A DNA stretch of 8,583 bases, taken from Rhizobacter sp. Its GTDB lineage: Bacteria; Pseudomonadota; Gammaproteobacteria; Burkholderiales; Burkholderiaceae_C. Each line of letters begins with the position of its first letter. Within the stretch, counting starts at the first letter, position 1. Positions 1 to 5,828 of this stretch are shown piece after piece. The stretch is from contig JANYFX010000527.1 of the NCBI GenBank assembly GCA_025359585.1, forward strand, positions 1-8,583, written 5' to 3'. The notes under the pieces were generated by a model. It ran no database searches. It was not told the DNA's origin and saw only the letters and a program-made list of their open reading frames with translations. A program made the position numbers and the translations under genes.

Positions 1-228
1 GTAGACCGTCACGCCCATCGACTTGTCGCGGTTGCGCTCGACGTTTTCGATCTCGCCCTTGCGCACCGAGACCGACAGGCCCACACCTTCCGACACTTCC
101 GCCGCAGCGTCGCTCGCGCCCAGAGTGCGCGCGAAGCTCAGCGCATCTTCGACGTACTGCTGGAAGCGCTCTTTCGAATAAGCGAACCCGGAGGGCGAAG
201 ACGGACCGGTCGAAGCGGAAATAGGCAT
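1..228 (-). CDS. pmbA: Metalloprotease PmbA (TldE), N-terminal part, cut by window edge
   Basis: Read leftward from ATG at 228-226, the first 76 residues are visible and the frame stays open to base 1. The stretch at residues about 52-76 (SVSVRKGEIENVERNRDKSM, then GVTVY) is the typical N-terminal beta-strand region of the TldD/PmbA family. The first 15 or so residues are Ser/Pro-rich and probably disordered. In this family PmbA (TldE) pairs with TldD to form a cytoplasmic metalloprotease; in E. coli the pair matures microcin B17 and degrades the antitoxin CcdA. The zinc-binding residues lie in TldD, so they would not be expected here. It is divergent from darP, an arrangement common in beta- and gammaproteobacteria. 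No strong ribosome binding site precedes the ATG; an AAGG lies about 15 bases upstream, too far to be convincing. The family call is firm; PmbA rather than TldD is chosen from the N-terminal wording and the darP neighbour. Confidence 0.9.
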   Translation of the reverse strand, partial: MPISASTGPSSPSGFAYSKERFQQYVEDALSFARTLGASDAAAEVSEGVGLSVSVRKGEIENVERNRDKSMGVTVY

Positions 229-320
229 GGGGTCGGGTGAAACCTTGTTGGTTGCGCAGGGCGCTGGGGAGTGGCCCGACTATGATACCGACCGCTTCAG
301 ACCACCCTGCCCGACCCCAC
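229..320. promoter_or_regulatory. Divergent pmbA/darP intergenic region with a possible shared -10 element
   Basis: This 92-base gap separates two divergent genes and should carry a start site for each. The only AT-rich hexamer is TATGAT at 281-286. The same bases, shifted by one and read on the minus strand (287-282), give TATCAT, five of six matches to the sigma-70 -10 consensus, at a sensible distance from the pmbA ATG. No good -35 hexamer is visible at 16-18 bases for either direction, so this is a weak, position-based suggestion. Confidence 0.25.
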
Positions 321-881
321 ATGCCCGCACAGGAACAGATCGACGAAGACGCCGCCGAGCCAGCGGCCGCGCCGGTGCACGAGCGCCCGAGCAAGACGCG
401 CCGCAAGGCCGACTCGCACGGGCTGCAAGACCTGGGTGAAGCCGTGGTCGCGCTGCCCGACGAGCGCCTCGCCAGCCTGGGCATGTCCGAGGTGCTGCTC
501 GATGCGATCCGGGCCTACAAGAAGACCCGCACCTGGGAGGGCAAGCGCCGCCAGATGCAGTACATCGGCAAGCTGATGCGGCGCGACGACCCGGAGCCGA
601 TCCGCCAGGCCGTGACCGACATGCAACTCGGCCGCGCTCAGGATTCGCTCTCGCTGCACCAGGCCGAACGCTGGCGCGCCGAGCTGATCGCCGAAGACGA
701 CGCCGCCACGCGCTGGGCCGCAGAACACCCGCGGACCGACCTGCAGCAGCTGCGCAGCCTGATCCGCGCGGCCCGCAAGGACGCTTCGCTGGTGCCCGAA
801 AAACGCAGCGGCCGCGCTTACCGCGAGCTGTTCCAGTTCATCAAACAACACCAGGGCGGCGAGCCCGCACCGGCAGCATGA
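321..881 (+). CDS. darP: Ribosome assembly factor DarP (YjgA, DUF615/UPF0307)
   Basis: The protein has 186 residues from ATG 321, close to the 183 of E. coli YjgA. Upstream in-frame ATGs at 237 and 282 would add 28 or 13 residues that look like translated intergenic DNA, and the 237 start would sit only nine bases from the divergent pmbA start. Family hallmarks are the basic segment PSKTRRKADSHGLQDLG (residues 23-39), the central KRRQMQYIGKLMRRDDPEPI (75-94) and the C-terminal RAYRELFQFIKQ (165-176). It is largely helical and charged, with an acidic N-terminus and no membrane segment. In E. coli this family binds late 50S precursors and helps form the peptidyl transferase centre. Its stop overlaps the mog start as ATGA, so the two are probably co-transcribed and translationally coupled, although their functions are unrelated. 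No clear Shine-Dalgarno sequence precedes 321. Confidence 0.9.
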   Translation: MPAQEQIDEDAAEPAAAPVHERPSKTRRKADSHGLQDLGEAVVALPDERLASLGMSEVLLDAIRAYKKTRTWEGKRRQMQYIGKLMRRDDPEPIRQAVTDMQLGRAQDSLSLHQAERWRAELIAEDDAATRWAAEHPRTDLQQLRSLIRAARKDASLVPEKRSGRAYRELFQFIKQHQGGEPAPAA

Positions 882-1471
882 GCGGCCTTGACACGATCCG
901 CATCGGCCTCGTTTCGGTCAGCGACCGGGCTTCCAAAGGTGTGTACGAAGACCTCGGCATTCCGGCGCTGCAGACCTGGTTGTCGTCGGCGGTTCGCAAC
1001 CCCATCGAGTGGGAAACGCGGCTGATCCCGGACGAGCAGGCCGCCATCAGCGCGGCATTGATCGAGCTGGTGGACACGGTGGCCTGCGATCTCGTGCTGA
1101 CCACCGGCGGCACCGGCCCCGCGCTGCGCGACGTGACACCCGAAGCCACGCTGGCCGTCGCCCACAAGCTCATGCCCGGTTTCGGCGAGCAGATGCGCCA
1201 GATCAGCCTGAACTTCGTGGCCACGGCGATCCTGTCGCGCCAGGTCGCCGTCACCCGCGACAAGGTGCTGATCATCAACCTGCCCGGGCAGCCGAAGTCG
1301 ATCGCCGAAACACTGGCCGGCTTGCCGGCGCGCGACCCGCCGGTGCACGGCATCTTCGCGGCCGTGCCGTATTGCATCGACCTGCTCGGCGGGCCGTACA
1401 TCGAAACCGATGCGACCGTCTGCAAGGCGGCTCGGCCGAAGTCTGCACAACGGCCGATGGCGACACCATGA
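878..1471 (+). CDS. mog: Molybdopterin adenylyltransferase MogA
   Basis: This 197-residue protein matches E. coli MogA (195) nearly end to end. It adenylates molybdopterin before MoeA inserts molybdate, a cytoplasmic late step of molybdenum cofactor synthesis. Visible motifs are IGLVSVSDRASKGVYEDLGIP (split here as IGLVSVSDRASKG, residues 9-21, then VYEDLGIP), RLIPDE (48-53), TTGGTGPALRDVTPEATL (75-92) and NLPGQPKSI (134-142). Asp52 and Asp85 line up with E. coli Asp49 and Asp82, which are reported as functionally essential. The segment before VHGIF (156-160) is a few residues shorter than in E. coli. The start overlaps the darP stop (ATGA, 878-881) and the stop overlaps the start of the LysM/FecR gene (ATGA, 1468-1471). 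No other molybdenum gene lies in the window, so its position reflects operon packing and not a cofactor cluster. Confidence 0.95.
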   Translation: MSGLDTIRIGLVSVSDRASKGVYEDLGIPALQTWLSSAVRNPIEWETRLIPDEQAAISAALIELVDTVACDLVLTTGGTGPALRDVTPEATLAVAHKLMPGFGEQMRQISLNFVATAILSRQVAVTRDKVLIINLPGQPKSIAETLAGLPARDPPVHGIFAAVPYCIDLLGGPYIETDATVCKAARPKSAQRPMATP

Positions 1472-3123
1472 AACCGGCGCGCCGGCACGCTCGGGCACCT
1501 GTGGCGGCGCTCATCGCCGTGGCCGCGATGCTGCAGCCGCTGCACGCGCAGGAAGCCATGGTGGAACTCACGGTCACGCGCGCCGACACGATGATCGGCC
1601 TGTCGCGCCAGGTGCTCGTCACACCGCAAGCCTGGCGCGAAGTGGCGCGGCTGAACCGGCTGCGCGACCCGAACCGCATCAACCCCGGTCAGGTGCTGCT
1701 GATCCCGCAGCGTCTGATGCGCTCGGCACCGGTGTCGGCGAAACTCGCCAGCGTCGTCGGTGACGTGCGGGTCGACGGCGTGGCGGCCGTCGCCGGTGCC
1801 GAGGTCAACGAAGGCCAGAAATTGCAGACTGCCGACGGGGCTTCGGCCGTGCTCGCGATGGCCGATGGCTCGCGCCTGCGCCTGCCGCCATCGAGCCTGG
1901 CCGAGGTGGCGGCAAGCCGCAATTACGGTGGCCGCGCTGCGGACTCGAATGCAGCCGTCTCCGACGGCTGGTTCGCTGGGGCATTGCGTGTGCTGCGCGG
2001 CTCGGTCGAAGTGTTCGCGACCAAGGTCTTGCGCGCCAAGCCGCTCGAAGTGATCACGCCGACCGCCGTGGTCGGTGTGCGCGGCACGCAGTTCCGGGTC
2101 GGCTTCGACGAAGCCGCGAATGCGAGCACCCGGTCAGAAGTGGTCGAAGGGGTGGTGCGGCTGGACGCGGGCAAACAGACGTCGGGCATCGAGCTGCGTG
2201 CCGGCTTCGGCGCACTGAACGACGCCGCAGGCGCCGCGCCACGTGTCGCCAGGCTGCTCGACGCACCCGACCTCGCCAGCGTGCCCGAGTTGTTCGAGCG
2301 CCCGCTGGTTCGCTTCAAGCCGGCAACGCAGACCGATGTGCTGCGCGTGCAGGTCGCCGAGGACAGCGCGTTCGACCGCATCGTCAGCGACCAGCGTGTG
2401 CCCGTTGGCACCGACGTGCGCATCGCCGGCCTCGACGACGCACGCTGGTACCTGCGCGCGCGCCGCGTCGACGCACAAGGCATCGAGGGCTTCGACGCGA
2501 GCCGCGCCTTCGTGCTGAAAGCGCGCCCGGAGCCACCGGCCTACCGCTCGCCACGCGCCGATGCGAAGCAGTCGATCGGCGCGGTCGAGTTCGCCTGGGC
2601 CGCCAACGTGGCGGCGACGCGCGCGCGTTTGCAGGTGGCGAGCGATGCGGCTTTCAACACCGTGCTGATCGACCGCGACAACGTGGCCGACGCCAGTTCG
2701 AGCGCGCTCATCGACACGGCCGGCGTCTACCACTGGCGGCTCGCCAGCGTGCGCGCCGACGGCGATCACGGGCCCTTCGGCGACGCGCAACGCTTCGAGC
2801 TGCGGCCGCTGCCCGAGGCACCGAAAGGTGGGCCGAGCGCCGACGGAAAGTCGCTGGTGTTCAGCTGGGGCGCAAGGCCGGAAGACCGCCAGCAGGTTCA
2901 GCTCGCACGCGACGAGGCGTTCACGGAAATCGTCGCACAGGACGAACTGAAAACGGCCGAGTGGGTGCTGCCCACACCGGGCCGCGGTGGCAAGTACTTC
3001 TTCCGCTACCGCAGCATCGAGCCCGACGGTTTCGTGAGCCCCTACAGCAGCACGCTGGGCATCGAGGTGCCGCGCAACTGGACCCCGCTCTGGCTGCTGC
3101 TGCCGTTGCTGTTCGCGCTGTAG
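1468..3123 (+). CDS. Exported LysM- and FecR-domain protein with three C-terminal FN3-like repeats
   Basis: A 551-residue protein of unknown role. The frame is open much further upstream, but ATG 1468 is chosen because it opens a signal peptide (basic MKPARRHAR, hydrophobic core about 11-22, likely cleavage after LHA-27) and overlaps the mog stop. Residues about 33-84 form a LysM domain (WREVARLNRLRDPNRINPGQ, then VLLIP), so peptidoglycan binding is expected. Residues about 92-235 form a FecR domain with the usual DGS, LRGSVEV (176-182) and TPTAVVGVRGTQFRV (197-211) wording. From about 275 to 535 there are three related units, each with an [QV]A-x-D-x-AF-x-x-[IV] strand (295-305, 389-399, 478-488) followed by a W/Y-F-R segment; these resemble FN3-type beta domains. 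It ends in a short hydrophobic tail (WLLLPLLFAL, 542-551). I see no helical sigma-regulator partner nearby, so classic iron-dicitrate signalling is not supported. A periplasmic, envelope-attached structural or sensing role is inference. Confidence 0.85.
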   Translation: MKPARRHARAPVAALIAVAAMLQPLHAQEAMVELTVTRADTMIGLSRQVLVTPQAWREVARLNRLRDPNRINPGQVLLIPQRLMRSAPVSAKLASVVGDVRVDGVAAVAGAEVNEGQKLQTADGASAVLAMADGSRLRLPPSSLAEVAASRNYGGRAADSNAAVSDGWFAGALRVLRGSVEVFATKVLRAKPLEVITPTAVVGVRGTQFRVGFDEAANASTRSEVVEGVVRLDAGKQTSGIELRAGFGALNDAAGAAPRVARLLDAPDLASVPELFERPLVRFKPATQTDVLRVQVAEDSAFDRIVSDQRVPVGTDVRIAGLDDARWYLRARRVDAQGIEGFDASRAFVLKARPEPPAYRSPRADAKQSIGAVEFAWAANVAATRARLQVASDAAFNTVLIDRDNVADASSSALIDTAGVYHWRLASVRADGDHGPFGDAQRFELRPLPEAPKGGPSADGKSLVFSWGARPEDRQQVQLARDEAFTEIVAQDELKTAEWVLPTPGRGGKYFFRYRSIEPDGFVSPYSSTLGIEVPRNWTPLWLLLPLLFAL

Positions 3124-3128
3124 CGCGA
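3113..3128. terminator. Short perfect hairpin between convergent genes
   Basis: TCGCGCT (3113-3119) and AGCGCGA (3122-3128) are exact inverted copies separated by two bases, so realistically a six-pair stem with a TGTA loop. The hairpin spans the stop codon of the LysM/FecR gene and lies four bases beyond the cysE stop on the other strand, in the only gap between these convergent genes. No T-run follows on either strand (rightward it is CGCGTTATTT), so it is a weak candidate for bidirectional termination or 3' end protection. Confidence 0.3.
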
Positions 3129-3132
3129 CGCG

Positions 3133-3912
3133 TTATTTGACGAGCTGGCTCAGCCGCTCGGCGTCGAAGGTTTCGGTCGTCTGCGCGTCCTGCGGCACAC
3201 AGTCGGTCGAAGGCAATTCGCGCGAACGGGCCGAGAGCTTCTCGATCGCCTGCCACAGCAGCGCGATCTGGTGCTCGTGCCCCGAGGCGTTGTCGATCAG
3301 GCCCTTCATCGCGTGCGACACCGGGTCGTCGCCCTGCGTGATGCCGTAGGCCGAGAAGCCCATCTTCGCGGCCGCCTGTTCACGCACCGCGTCGACTTCC
3401 TTCTGCAGGATGCGGGCCGGGTTGCCGACCGCCGTCGCACCCGCAGGCACTTCCTTCACGACCACCGCGCTCGAACCGATCCGCGCACCGTCACCGACCG
3501 TGAAGCCACCGAGCACCTGCGAGTTGGCGCCGACGATCACGCCGCGGCCGAGCGTCGGGTGGCGCTTCGTGCCCTTGCCGAGCGAGGTGCCGCCCAGCGT
3601 CACGCCCTGGTAGATCGTGCACTCGTCGCCGATCACGGCGGTTTCGCCCACGACCACGCCCATGCCGTGGTCGATGAAGACCCGCCGGCCGATGGTGGCG
3701 CCGGGATGGATTTCGATGCCGGTCAGAAAGCGGCCGATGTGCGAGATGAAACGCGCCAGCCAGTGCAGGCCCCGTGCCCGGCACCATGCGGCGCGGCGGT
3801 GCAGCACGAGTGCATGCAGGCCCGGGTAACACGTCAGCACCTCCCACGCGCTGCGGGCAGCCGGGTCACGCTCGAGGATGCAGGCGATGTCTTCGTGGAG
3901 GCGCTGGAACAT
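3133..3912 (-). CDS. cysE: Serine O-acetyltransferase CysE, short (EpsC-like) form
   Basis: A 259-residue enzyme that transfers acetyl from acetyl-CoA to serine, giving O-acetylserine for cysteine synthesis. The start is taken at ATG 3912 because MFQRLHEDIACILERDPAAR is the usual N-terminus of betaproteobacterial homologues; a GTG at 3921 would add MAP. The left-handed beta-helix hexapeptide repeats run from about 66 to 165. Visible motifs are GIEIHPGATIG (65-75), FIDHGMGVVVGET (79-91, catalytic His82), YQGVTLGGTS (101-110) and VGNPARI (162-168). Compared with E. coli CysE it lacks most of the N-terminal helical domain, and the catalytic-dyad position 15 residues before the histidine is Glu67 instead of Asp, as in the short Bacillus-type enzymes. 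A helical, charged tail (about 170-259) follows and ends in Lys, not the terminal Ile used elsewhere to dock CysK. It lies 63 bases behind trmJ on the same strand. Confidence 0.93.
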   Translation of the reverse strand: MFQRLHEDIACILERDPAARSAWEVLTCYPGLHALVLHRRAAWCRARGLHWLARFISHIGRFLTGIEIHPGATIGRRVFIDHGMGVVVGETAVIGDECTIYQGVTLGGTSLGKGTKRHPTLGRGVIVGANSQVLGGFTVGDGARIGSSAVVVKEVPAGATAVGNPARILQKEVDAVREQAAAKMGFSAYGITQGDDPVSHAMKGLIDNASGHEHQIALLWQAIEKLSARSRELPSTDCVPQDAQTTETFDAERLSQLVK

Positions 3913-3939
3913 GGGGGCCACGGTAGTGAAGCGAAATCC

Positions 3940-3945
3940 AGTTTA
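3940..3945 (-). promoter_or_regulatory. Possible -10 element for cysE
   Basis: In the 63-base gap between trmJ and cysE the minus strand reads TAAACT, a four-of-six match to the -10 consensus, 27 bases before the cysE ATG. The surrounding bases are notably more AT-rich than the window average. No -35 hexamer is recognisable at the right distance. It could give cysE its own transcript besides read-through from trmJ. Confidence 0.2.
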
Positions 3946-3975
3946 GCCGTTGCGCCTCGATCGCGCTGGCGGCCT

Positions 3976-4701
3976 TCAGCGCCGCGCCTTCTCGATCGCG
4001 CGCGCCACGCCGCGCAGGATATGCACTTCATCGATGCTGAGCTGGGCGCGGTTGAGCAACTGCCGCAGCCGTGGCATCAGCTTGCGAGGCACCAGCGGGT
4101 CGAGAAACTCGATGTCGACCAGCGTCTGCTGCCAGTGGTCGAGCAACCCCTGCACTGCCACGCCATCGGCGCGCTTCGCGTCGACCGTGCGTGGCAGCAC
4201 CGGGAAGCCGCCGAGCGCCTGGCGCCAGTCGTAGGCCAGCAGCTGCACGGCCTGCGCGAGATTCAGCGAACCGTACTCCGGCACGGTCGGAATGCTCAGG
4301 CACACGTGGCAGCGGTACACGTCGTCGTTGCTCATGCCGAAGCGCTCGGAGCCGAACACGAAGGCCACACGCTGCGTGTCCGGCGCAAGCTCGGCGAACA
4401 GCTCGCGTGGCGCGCGCGTGGGCGGGCCGAAGTCGCGTGGTGTCATCGCGGTGGCGCAGGTGAAGCTCACGCCGTCGAGCGCCTCGGCGAGCGTGGTCAC
4501 GATGCGCGCGTTCGTCAGCACATCGGTCGCGCCACTGGCCATCGCCACGGCGTCGGCCTGCTGCAGCACGTCGGCAAAACGCGGCGCCACCAGCACAAGG
4601 TCGGTGAAGCCCATCACCTTCATCGCCCGCGCGGCCGCACCCACGTTGCCAGGGTGGCTGGTGCCGATCAGGACGAAGCGGGTGGTGTCGGGGCCAAGCA
4701 T
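3976..4701 (-). CDS. trmJ: tRNA (cytidine/uridine-32) 2'-O-methyltransferase TrmJ
   Basis: A 241-residue SPOUT-class (TrmH family, group 1) methyltransferase that uses S-adenosylmethionine to methylate the ribose of nucleotide 32 in the anticodon loop of several tRNAs. Motif 1 is GTSHPGNVGAAARAMKVMGF (13-32), with Asn19 and the conserved Arg25. Motif 2 is FVFGSERFGMSN (114-125), and motif 3 is IPTVPEYGSLNLAQAVQLL (137-155). Motifs 2 and 3 form the deep trefoil knot that binds the cofactor. The helical C-terminal extension (about 165-241) is typical of TrmJ and fits the E. coli length (246). The ATG at 4701 gives MLGPDTTRFVLIGTS, in line with homologues, although no Shine-Dalgarno is evident. 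It is divergent from suhB across 112 bases, as in E. coli (suhB and yfhQ), and upstream of cysE as in Pseudomonas. An assignment to another TrmH paralogue is unlikely given the SERFGMSN wording. Confidence 0.95.
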   Translation of the reverse strand: MLGPDTTRFVLIGTSHPGNVGAAARAMKVMGFTDLVLVAPRFADVLQQADAVAMASGATDVLTNARIVTTLAEALDGVSFTCATAMTPRDFGPPTRAPRELFAELAPDTQRVAFVFGSERFGMSNDDVYRCHVCLSIPTVPEYGSLNLAQAVQLLAYDWRQALGGFPVLPRTVDAKRADGVAVQGLLDHWQQTLVDIEFLDPLVPRKLMPRLRQLLNRAQLSIDEVHILRGVARAIEKARR

Positions 4702-4813
4702 GGGGCAGCAGGTAAAATGCCGATTATCCGCACCGGGCCCTTGTGCCCCGCTTCATCTGTGCAACGCTCTTTCTTCCTGCCAGCCCCTTGCCCTCGCCTC
4801 GATCGGTCGCACC
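4702..4813. promoter_or_regulatory. Divergent trmJ/suhB control region
   Basis: This 112-base gap must start transcription in both directions. On the plus strand TAAAAT (4713-4718) is a five-of-six -10 match that would give suhB a leader of roughly 90 bases; no convincing -35 lies 16-18 bases upstream. On the minus strand GATAAT (4728-4723) is a five-of-six -10 match for trmJ, again without a clear -35. Bases 4735-4748 can form a four-pair GGGC/GCCC stem. Bases 4765-4799 are strongly pyrimidine-rich on the plus strand and begin with a boxA-like sequence listed separately. Confidence 0.4.
4766..4776 (+). promoter_or_regulatory. boxA-like element in the suhB leader
   Basis: The sequence GCTCTTTCTTC begins with the full seven-base core GCTCTTT of the bacterial rRNA antitermination boxA (commonly GCTCTTTAACA in E. 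coli); the last four bases do not follow consensus. It lies 38-48 bases before the suhB ATG, inside the predicted transcript. BoxA RNA is bound by NusB/NusE, and SuhB joins that complex. In E. coli, suhB is known to be repressed by this machinery through boxA in its own leader. The match to the core is seen; the function here is inferred by analogy. Confidence 0.4.
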
Positions 4814-5794
4814 ATGTCTCAAGCGCTTCACCCCATGCTCAATACCGCCATCAAGGCGGCACGCAGCGCAGGGTCCATCATCAACCGCGCTTCGCTCGAC
4901 CTCGACCTGCTGAAGGTCAACACCAAGTCGCCGAACGACTTCGTCACCGAAGTCGACCACAAGGCCGAGGCGATCATCATCGAGACGCTGCTGGGCGCCT
5001 ACCCGGGCCACGGCATCCTCGCCGAAGAATCGGGGCGCACGCACGGGGCGAAAGACAGCGAGTTCGTGTGGATCATCGACCCGCTCGACGGCACCACCAA
5101 TTTCATCCACGGCTTTCCGGTCTATTCGGTCTCGATCGCGCTCGCGTTCCGCGGCCAGGTGCAGCAGGCGGTCGTGTACGACCCGACGCGCAACGACCTG
5201 TACTACGCCTCCAAGGGCCGCGGCGCGTTCCTGAACGACAAGCGGCTGCGCGTTTCCAAACGCATTCGCTTGGCCGACTGCCTGATCGGCACCGGTTTCC
5301 CATTCCGCAAGGGCGACAACTTCAAGCGTTACATGCAGATGTTCGAGGTGGTGATGCAGAGCTGCGCCGGCCTGCGCCGCCCGGGCTCGGCCGCACTCGA
5401 CCTCTGCTACGTGGCGGCGGGCTACACCGACGGATTCTTCGAGACCGGCCTGAGCCCCTGGGACATTGCCGCCGGCTCGCTGATGGTCACCGAAGCCGGT
5501 GGACTGATCGGCAACTTCACCGGCGAGGCCGACTATCTGTACCAGCGCGAGGTGATGGCGGGCAACCCGAAGGTGTACGCGCAGCTGGTGCCTTTGCTGG
5601 CGCAATACAGCCACGTCATTCAGGATGCAGCGGCCGAGGCTGCGAACACCGCCTCGGCGCCTGTGGCCGCCGGCGCCGCCGATGCCACCGACGCGTTCGT
5701 GGCGGCAGCAGCACCTGCCGCCGTGCCCGCGCCGCGCAAGGCAGCGGTGCGCATCCGCAAACAAGACATCGGCCGCAGCAACGACCCGGCCTGA
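4814..5794 (+). CDS. suhB: Inositol-1-monophosphatase family protein / Nus factor SuhB, with Ala-rich C-terminal tail
   Basis: A 326-residue member of the Mg-dependent inositol monophosphatase family. ATG 4814 gives MSQALHPMLNTAIKAARSAG, aligned with E. coli SuhB; the frame is open further upstream, but that part reads through the intergenic region and antisense to trmJ. Metal-binding motifs are complete: EESG (71-74, Glu71), WIIDPLDGTTNFIHGFP (86-102, with Asp89, Asp92 and Thr94) and LSPWDIAAGSLMVTEAGG (213-230, Asp217). The enzyme hydrolyses inositol monophosphates in vitro; its main role in E. coli is as part of the NusA/B/E/G antitermination complex on rRNA operons. The catalytic body ends near 270, the full E. 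coli length (267). About 56 extra residues follow, rich in Ala/Pro and closing with a basic segment (RKAAVRIRKQDIGR, 308-321). It is followed after 34 bases by mutS. Confidence 0.95.
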   Translation: MSQALHPMLNTAIKAARSAGSIINRASLDLDLLKVNTKSPNDFVTEVDHKAEAIIIETLLGAYPGHGILAEESGRTHGAKDSEFVWIIDPLDGTTNFIHGFPVYSVSIALAFRGQVQQAVVYDPTRNDLYYASKGRGAFLNDKRLRVSKRIRLADCLIGTGFPFRKGDNFKRYMQMFEVVMQSCAGLRRPGSAALDLCYVAAGYTDGFFETGLSPWDIAAGSLMVTEAGGLIGNFTGEADYLYQREVMAGNPKVYAQLVPLLAQYSHVIQDAAAEAANTASAPVAAGAADATDAFVAAAAPAAVPAPRKAAVRIRKQDIGRSNDPA

Positions 5795-5828
5795 AGCGAA
5801 CGCCCCGCCAACGAACCCCGGCCCGCGC

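Noticed and set aside
168..174. A second GCTCTTT boxA-like core
   Set aside because: It lies inside pmbA on the strand opposite to the gene, with no leader or rRNA context. It is a reminder that the seven-mer alone can occur by chance.
237..320. Longer darP starting at ATG 237 or 282
   Set aside because: The added residues do not resemble the family N-terminus, and the 237 start would use almost the whole divergent promoter region.
1009..1467. Upstream extension of the LysM/FecR frame to base 1009
   Set aside because: This part overlaps mog out of frame and is Arg-rich shadow sequence; the signal peptide begins at 1468.
1801..2266. FecR part as a TonB-linked iron regulator
   Set aside because: The protein has a signal peptide and LysM domain and no N-terminal cytoplasmic anti-sigma helix domain, and no sigma factor or outer-membrane receptor gene is present in the window.
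4735..4748. GGGC/GCCC hairpin in the trmJ/suhB gap as a riboswitch or attenuator
   Set aside because: There are only four base pairs, with no T-run and no known riboswitch core. It is too common in GC-rich DNA to claim as regulatory.
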